A stretch of 64,000 nucleotides of DNA, taken from NCBI GenBank assembly GCA_014843695.1, contig CM026390.1, forward strand, positions 95,214,020 through 95,278,019. The letters run 5' to 3'. The position numbers and the translations under genes were made by a program. Shown here in pieces: positions 56,581 to 64,000 of the stretch. The notes beneath the pieces are model-generated. The model searched no databases and was not told where the DNA came from. It saw nothing but the letters and a program-made list of their open reading frames with translations. The DNA comes from Archivesica marissinica. Taxonomy: Eukaryota; Mollusca; Bivalvia; Venerida; Vesicomyidae. Within the stretch, counting starts at the first letter, position 1; the number at the start of each line of letters is the position of its first letter.

Positions 56581-59500
56581 TCCTTCAGTAACCATCAATA
56601 TATCGTGTTACTGTACATAATACACCTTCCTTCAGTAACCATCAATATATCGTGTCACTGTACATAATACACTTTCCTTCAGTAACCATCAATATATCGT
56701 GTTACTGTACATAATACACTTTCCTTCCTTCCGTAGTCATCAATATATCGTGTTACTGTACATAATACACTTTCCTTCCTTCAGTAACCATCAATATGTC
56801 GTGTTGCTGTACATAATACACTTTCCTTCCTTCAGTAACCATCAATATATCGTGTTACTGTACATAATACACGTTCGTTCAGTAACCATCACTCTATCGT
56901 GTTACTATACACAATTCACTTTCGTTCCTTCCGTAACCACCAATCTATCGTGTTGTTGTACATAATACACTTTCCTTCAGTAACCATCAATATATCGTGT
57001 TACTGTACACAATACACTTTCCTTCCTTCAGTAACCATCAATATATCGTGTTACTGTACATAATACACTTTCCTTCCTTCAGCAACCATCAATATATCGT
57101 GTTACCCTACATAATACACATTCCTTCCTTCAGTAACCATCAATATATCGTGTTACTGTACATAATACACCTTCCTTCAGTAACCATCAATATATCGTGT
57201 TACTGTACATAATACACTTTACTTCCTTCAGTAACCATCAATATATCGTGTTACTGTACATAATACACTTTCCTTCAGTAACCATCAATATATCGTGTTA
57301 CTGTACATAATACACTTTCCTTCCTTCAGTAACCACCAATATATCGTGTTACTGTACATAATACACTTTCCCTCAGTAACCATCAATATATCTTGTTACT
57401 GTACATAATACACTTTCCTTCCTCCAGAAACCATCAATATATCGTGTTACTATACACAATACACTTTCCTTCCTTCAGTAACCATCAATATACACCAACA
57501 CCCCAAACAAAATCGTGTTACTGTCCACAATACACTTTCCCTCAGAACATCAATATATCGTGTTACTGTACATAATACACTTTCCTTCAGTAACCATCAA
57601 TATATCGTGTTACTGTACATAATACACTTTCCTTCAGTAACCATCAATATATCGTGTTACTGTACATAATACACTTCGTTCCTTCAGTAACCATCAATAT
57701 ATCGTGTTACTGTACATAATACACTTTCCCTCAGTAACCATCAATATATCGTGTTACTGTACATAATACACTTTCCTTCCTTCAGTAACCATCAATATAT
57801 CGTGTTACTGTACATAATACACTTTCCTTCCTTCAGTAACCATCAATATATCGTGTTACTGTACATAATACACTTTCCTTCAGTAACCATCAATATATCG
57901 TGTTACTGTACATAATACACTTTCCTTCCTTCAGTAACCATCAATATATCGTGTTACTGTACATAATACACTCTTCCCTCAGTAACCATCAATATATCGT
58001 GTTACTGTACATAATACACTTTCCTTCCTTCAGTAACCATCAATATATCGTGTTACTGTACATAATACACTTTCCTTCAGTAACCATCAATATATCGTGT
58101 TACTGTACATAATACACTTTCCTTCCTTCAGTAACCATCAATATATCGTGTTACTGTACATAATACACATTCCTTCATAACCATCAATATATCGTGTTAC
58201 TGTACAAATACACTTTCCTTCCTTCAGTAACCATCAATATATCGTGTTACTGTACATAATACACTTTCTTCCTTCAGTAACCATCAATATATCGTGTTAC
58301 TGTACATAATACACTTTCCCTCAGTAACCATCAATATATCGTGTTACTGTACATAATACACTTTCCTTCAGTAACCATCAATATATCGTGTTACTGTACA
58401 TAATACACTTTCCCTCAGTAACCATCAATATATCGTGTTACTGTACATAATACACTTTCCCTCAATAACCATCAATATATCGTGTTACTGTACATAATAC
58501 ACTTTCCCTCAGTAACCATCAATATATCGTGTTACTGTACACAATACACTTTCCTTCCTTCAGTAACCATCAATATATCGTGTTACTGTACATAATACAC
58601 TTTCCTTCAGTAACCATCAATATATCGTGTTACTGTACATAATACACTTTCCCTCAGTAATCATCAATATATCGGTGTTACTGTACATAATACACTTTCG
58701 TTCCTTCAGTAACCATCAATATATCGTGTTACTGTACATAATACACATTCCTTCCTTCAGTAACCATCAATATATCGTGTTACTGTACATAATACACTTT
58801 CGTTCCTTCAGTAACCATCAATTTATCGTGTTACTGTACATAATACACTTTCCTTCCTTCAGTAACCATCAATATATCGTGTTACTGTACATAATACACT
58901 TTCATTCCTTCAGTAACCATCAATATATCGTGTTACTGTACATAATACACTTTCGTTCCTTCAGTAACCATCAATTTATCGTGTTACTGTACATAATACA
59001 CTTTCCTTCAGTAACCATCAATATATCGTGTTACTGTACATAATACACTTTCCTTCCTTCAGTAACCATCAATATATCGTGTTACTGTACATAATACACT
59101 TTCCTTCCTTCAGTAACCATCAATCTATCGTGTTACTGTACATAATACACTTTCCTTCAGTAACCATCAATCTATCGTGTTACTGTACATAATACACTTT
59201 CCCTCAGTAACCATCAATCTATCGTGTTACTGTACATAATACACCTTCCTTCAGTAACCATCAATATATCGTGTTACTGTACATAATACACTTTCCTTCC
59301 TTCAGTAACCATCAATATATCGTGTTACTGTACATAATACACTTTCCTTCCTTCAGTAACCATCAATATATCGTGTTACTGTACATAATACATTTTCCTT
59401 CAGTAACCATCAATATATCGTGTTACTGTACATAATACACTTTCCTTCCTTCAGTAACCATCAATATATCGTGTTACTGTACATAATACACTTTCCTTCC

Positions 59501-62500
59501 TTCAGTAACCATCAATCTATCGTGTTACTGTACATAATACACTTTCCTTCCTTCAGTAACCATCAATATATCGTGTTACTGTACATAATACACTTTCCTT
59601 CAGTAACCATCAATATATCGTGTTACTGTACATAATACACTTTCCTTCCTTCAGTAACCATCAATATATCGTGTTACTGTACATAATACACTTTCCTTCA
59701 GTAACCATCAATCTATCGTGTTACTGTACATAATACACTTTCCTTCAGTAACCATCAATATATCGTGTTACTGTACATAATACACTTTCCTTCCTTCAGT
59801 AACCATCAATATATCGTGTTACTGTACATAATACACTTTCCTTCAGTAACCATCAATATATCGTGTTACTGTACATAATACACTTTCCTTCCTTCAGTAA
59901 CCATCAATATATCGTGTTACTGTACATAATACACTTTCCTTCCTTCAGTAACCATCAATATATCGTGTTACTGTACATAATACACTTTCCTTCAGTAACC
60001 ATCAATATATCGTGTTACTGTACATAATACACTTTCCTTCCTTCAGTAACCATCAATATATCGTGTTACTGTACATAATACACTTTCCTTCAGTAACCAT
60101 CAATATATCGTGTTACTGTACATAATACACTTTCCTTCCTTCAGTAACCATCAATATATCGTGTTACTGTACATAATACACTTTCCTTCCTTCAGTAACC
60201 ATCAATATATCGTGTTACTGTACATAATACACTTTCCTTCCTTCAGTAACCATCAATATATCGTGTTACTGTACATAATACACTTTCCTTCCTTCAGTAA
60301 CCATCAATATATCGTGTTACTGTACATAATACACTTTCCTTCCTTCAGTAACCATCAATATATCGTGTTACTGTACATAATACACTTTCCTTCCTTCAGT
60401 AACCATCAATATATCGTGTTACTGTACATAATACACTTTCCTTCCTTCAGTAACCATCAATATATCGTGTTACTGTACATAATACACTTTCCTTCCTTCA
60501 GTAACCATCAATATATCGTGTTACTGTACATAATACACTTTCCTTCCTTCAGTAACCATCAATATATCGTGTTACTGTACATAATACACTTTCCTTCCTT
60601 CAATAACCATCAATCTATCGTGTTACTGTACATAATACACTTTCCTTCAGTAACCATCAATCTATCGTGTTACTGTACATAATACACTTTCCTTCCTCCA
60701 GTAACCATCAATATATCGTGTTACTGTACATAATACACTTTCCTTCCTTCAGTAACCATCAATATATCGTGTTACTGTACATAATACACTTTCCTTCCTC
60801 CAGTAGCCATCAATATATCGTGTTACTGTACATACTACACTTTCCTTCCTTCAGTAACCATCAATATATCGTGTTACTGTACATAATACACTTTCGTTCA
60901 GTAACCATCAATATATCGTGTTACTGTACATGATACATTTTCCTTCAGTAACCATCAATCTATCCTGTTACTGTACATACTACACTTTCCTTCCTTCAGT
61001 AACCATCAATATATCGTGTTACTGTACATAATACACTTTCGTTCAGTAACCATCAATATATCGTGTTACTGTACATAATACACTCCTTCAGTAACCATCA
61101 ATATATCGTGTTACTGTACATAATACACTTTCCTTCCTCCTGTAGCCATCAATATATCGTGTTACTGTACATAATACACTTTCCTTCCTTCAGTAACCAT
61201 CAATATATCGTGTTACTGTACATAATACACTTTCGTTCAGTAACCATCACTCTATCGTGTTGTTGTACATAATACACTATCGTTCAGTAACCATCACTCT
61301 ATCGTGTTACTGTACATAATACACTTTCGTTCAGTAACCATCAATATATCGCGTTACTGTACATAATACACTTTCCTTCCTTCAGTAATCATCAATCTAT
61401 CGTGTTACTGTACATAATACACTTTCCTTCCTCCAGTAACCATCAATATATCGTGTTACTGTACATAATACACTTTCCTTCAGTAACCATCAATATATCG
61501 TGTTACTGTACATAATACACTTTACCTCAGTAACCATCAATATATCGTGTTACTGTACATAATACACTTTCCTTCAGTAACCATCAATATATCGTGTTAC
61601 TGTACATAATACACTTTCCCTCAGTAACCATCAATATATCGTGTTACTGTACATAATACACTTTCCCTCAATAACCATCAATATATCGTGTTACTGTACA
61701 TAATACACTTTCCCTCAGTAACCATCAATATATCGTGTTACTGTACACAATACACTTTCCTTCCTTCAGTAACCATCAATATATCGTGTTACTGTACATA
61801 ATACACTTTCCTTCAGTAACCATCAATATATCGTGTTACTGTACATAATACACTTTCCCTCAGTAATCATCAATATATCGGTGTTACTGTACATAATACA
61901 CTTTCGTTCCTTCAGTAACCATCAATATATCGTGTTACTGTACATAATACACATTCCTTCCTTCAGTAACCATCAATATATCGTGTTACTGTACATAATA
62001 CACTTTCGTTCCTTCAGTAACCATCAATTTATCGTGTTACTGTACATAATACACTTTCCTTCCTTCAGTAACCATCAATATATCGTGTTACTGTACATAA
62101 TACACTTTCATTCCTTCAGTAACCATCAATATATCGTGTTACTGTACATAATACACTTTCGTTCCTTCAGTAACCATCAATTTATCGTGTTACTGTACAT
62201 AATACACTTTCCTTCAGTAACCATCAATATGTCGTGTTGCTGTACATAATACACTTTCCTTCCTCCAGTAACCATCAATATATCGTGTTACTGTACATAA
62301 TACACTTTCCTGCCTTCAATAACCATCAATCTATCGTGTTACTGTTCATAATACACTTTCCTTCAGTAACCATCAATCTATCGTGTTACTGTACATAATA
62401 CACTTTCCCTCAGTAACCATCAATCTATCGTGTTACTGTACATAATACACCTTCCTTCAGTAACCATCAATATATCGTGTTGCTGTACATAATACACTTT

Positions 62501-64000
62501 CCTTCCTCCAGTAACCATCAATATATCGTGTTACTGTACATAATACACTTTCCTTCCTTCAGTAACCATCAATATATCGTGTTACTGTACATAATACATT
62601 TTCGTTCAGTAGCCATCAATCTATCGTGTTACTGTACATAATACACTTTCCTTCCTTCGGTTTCCATCAATATATCGTGTTACTGTACATAATACACTTT
62701 CCTTCCTCCAGTAGCCATCAATCTATCGTGTTACTGTACATAATACACTTTCCTTCCTTCAGTAACCATCAATATATCGTGTTACTGTACATAATACACT
62801 TTCGTTCAGTAACCATCAATATATCGTGTTGTTGTACATAACACACTTTCCTTCCTTCAGTAACCATCAATATATCGTGTTACGGTACATAATACACTTT
62901 CGTTCAGTAACCATCAATCTATCGTGTTACTGTACATAATACACTTTCGTTCAGTAACCATCAATCTATCGTGTTACTGTACATAATACACTTTCCTTCC
63001 TTCAGTAACCATCAATATATCGTGTTACTGTACATAATACACTTTCCTTCAGTAACCATCAATATATCGTGTTACTGTACATAATACACTTTCCTTCCTT
63101 CAGTAACCATCAATCTATCGTGTTACTGTACATAATACACTTTCCTTCCTTCAGTAACCATCAATATATCGTGTTACTGTACATAATACACTTTCCTTCA
63201 GTAACCATCAATATATCGTGTTACTGTACATAATACACTTTCCTTCCTTCAGTAACCATCAATATATCGTGTTACTGTACATAATACACTTTCCTTCCTT
63301 CAGTAACCATCAATATATCGTGTTACTGTACATAATACACTTTCCTTCAGTAACCATCAATATATCGTGTTACTGTACATAATACACTTTCCCTCAGTAA
63401 CCATCAATATATCGTGTTACTGTACATAATACACTTTCCTTCAGTAACCATCAATATATCGTGTTACTGTACATAATACACTTTCCCTCAGTAACCATCA
63501 ATATATCGTGTTACTGTACATAATACACTTTCCCTCAGTAACCATCAATATATCGTGTTACTGTACATAATACACTTTCCCTCAGTAACCATCAATATAT
63601 CGTGTTACTGTACATAATACACTTTCCTTCAGTAACCATCAATATATCGTGTTACTGTACATAATACACTTTCCCTCAGTAACCATCAATATATCGTGTT
63701 ACTGTACATAATACACTTTCCTTCCTTCAGTAACCATCAATATATCGTGTTACTGTACATAATACACTTTCCTTCCTTCAGTAACCATCAATATATCGTG
63801 TTACTGTACATAATACACTTTCCCTCAGTAACCATCAATATATCGTGTTACTGTACATAATACACTTTCCTTCAGTAACCATCAATATATCGTGTTACTG
63901 TACATAATACACTTTCCTTCCTTCAGTAACCATCAATATATCGTGTTACTGTACATAATACACTTTCCTTCCTTCAGTAACCATCAATATATCGTGTTAC
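56581..64000. repeat. 47/51-bp satellite-like array, over 7.4 kb, running off the window
   Basis: Unit contains ATCAATATATCGTGTTACTG and TACATAATACACTTTCC, ending TTCAGTAACC (47 bp) or TTCCTTCAGTAACC (51 bp), about 150 copies. A marked segment (ATCGGTGTTACTG at 58674, and its neighbours) recurs at 61880, exactly 3206 bp away. ORFs up to 190 codons are artefacts. Confidence 0.97.

Noticed and set aside
56699..62841. Many 60-190-codon ORFs with HFPSFSNHQYIVLLY words
   Set aside because: Repeated translations of the 51-bp unit, interrupted wherever a 47-bp unit shifts the frame.

Overview
This is eukaryotic nuclear DNA, not prokaryotic. The coding sequence is split into short exons with GT-AG introns, the DNA is AT-rich, tRNA-derived SINEs and small inverted-repeat transposons are common, and roughly half of the determined bases lie in tandem arrays. 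A gastropod-type L-amino-acid-oxidase exon beside an ABCA1-like gene, together with this repeat style, suggests a mollusc or another lophotrochozoan. That assignment is an inference; nothing here fixes the species.

Layout. (1) 1-909, plus strand: an intron and the last exon of a flavin amine oxidase of the aplysianin/achacin/escapin type; its 5' exons lie left of the window. (2) 910-8528: intergenic DNA with five minisatellites, two tRNA-type SINEs and a TTAA-flanked MITE. (3) 8529-54933, minus strand: the 3' part of one large ABCA-family transporter gene. I could place 25 exons by joining reading frame, phase and GT-AG sites. They cover NBD1 after Walker A, the regulatory linker, the second transmembrane domain, the complete NBD2 and the C-terminal tail, about 1,195 codons. 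Walker A of NBD1, the first transmembrane domain and the start codon are not visible. They must lie in the gap at 55581-56580 or right of position 64000. (4) 54934-64000: repeat arrays and a gap, presumably inside an upstream intron. The two genes converge tail to tail.

The main oddity is architecture. About 3.6 kb of coding sequence is spread over 46 kb, and most of the larger introns carry private minisatellites (units from 11 to 61 bp, arrays of 0.2 to 7.4 kb). Several arrays have clear higher-order structure. Some arrays seem to have grown out of SINE sequence. Two gaps of exactly 1000 N abut arrays, and one of them truncates an exon.

The long open reading frames in the arrays (up to 880 codons) are artefacts of stop-free repeat units and are not annotated as genes. 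I found no defence system, operon or other undescribed multi-gene system. The interest lies in repeat biology and in the transporter gene model.
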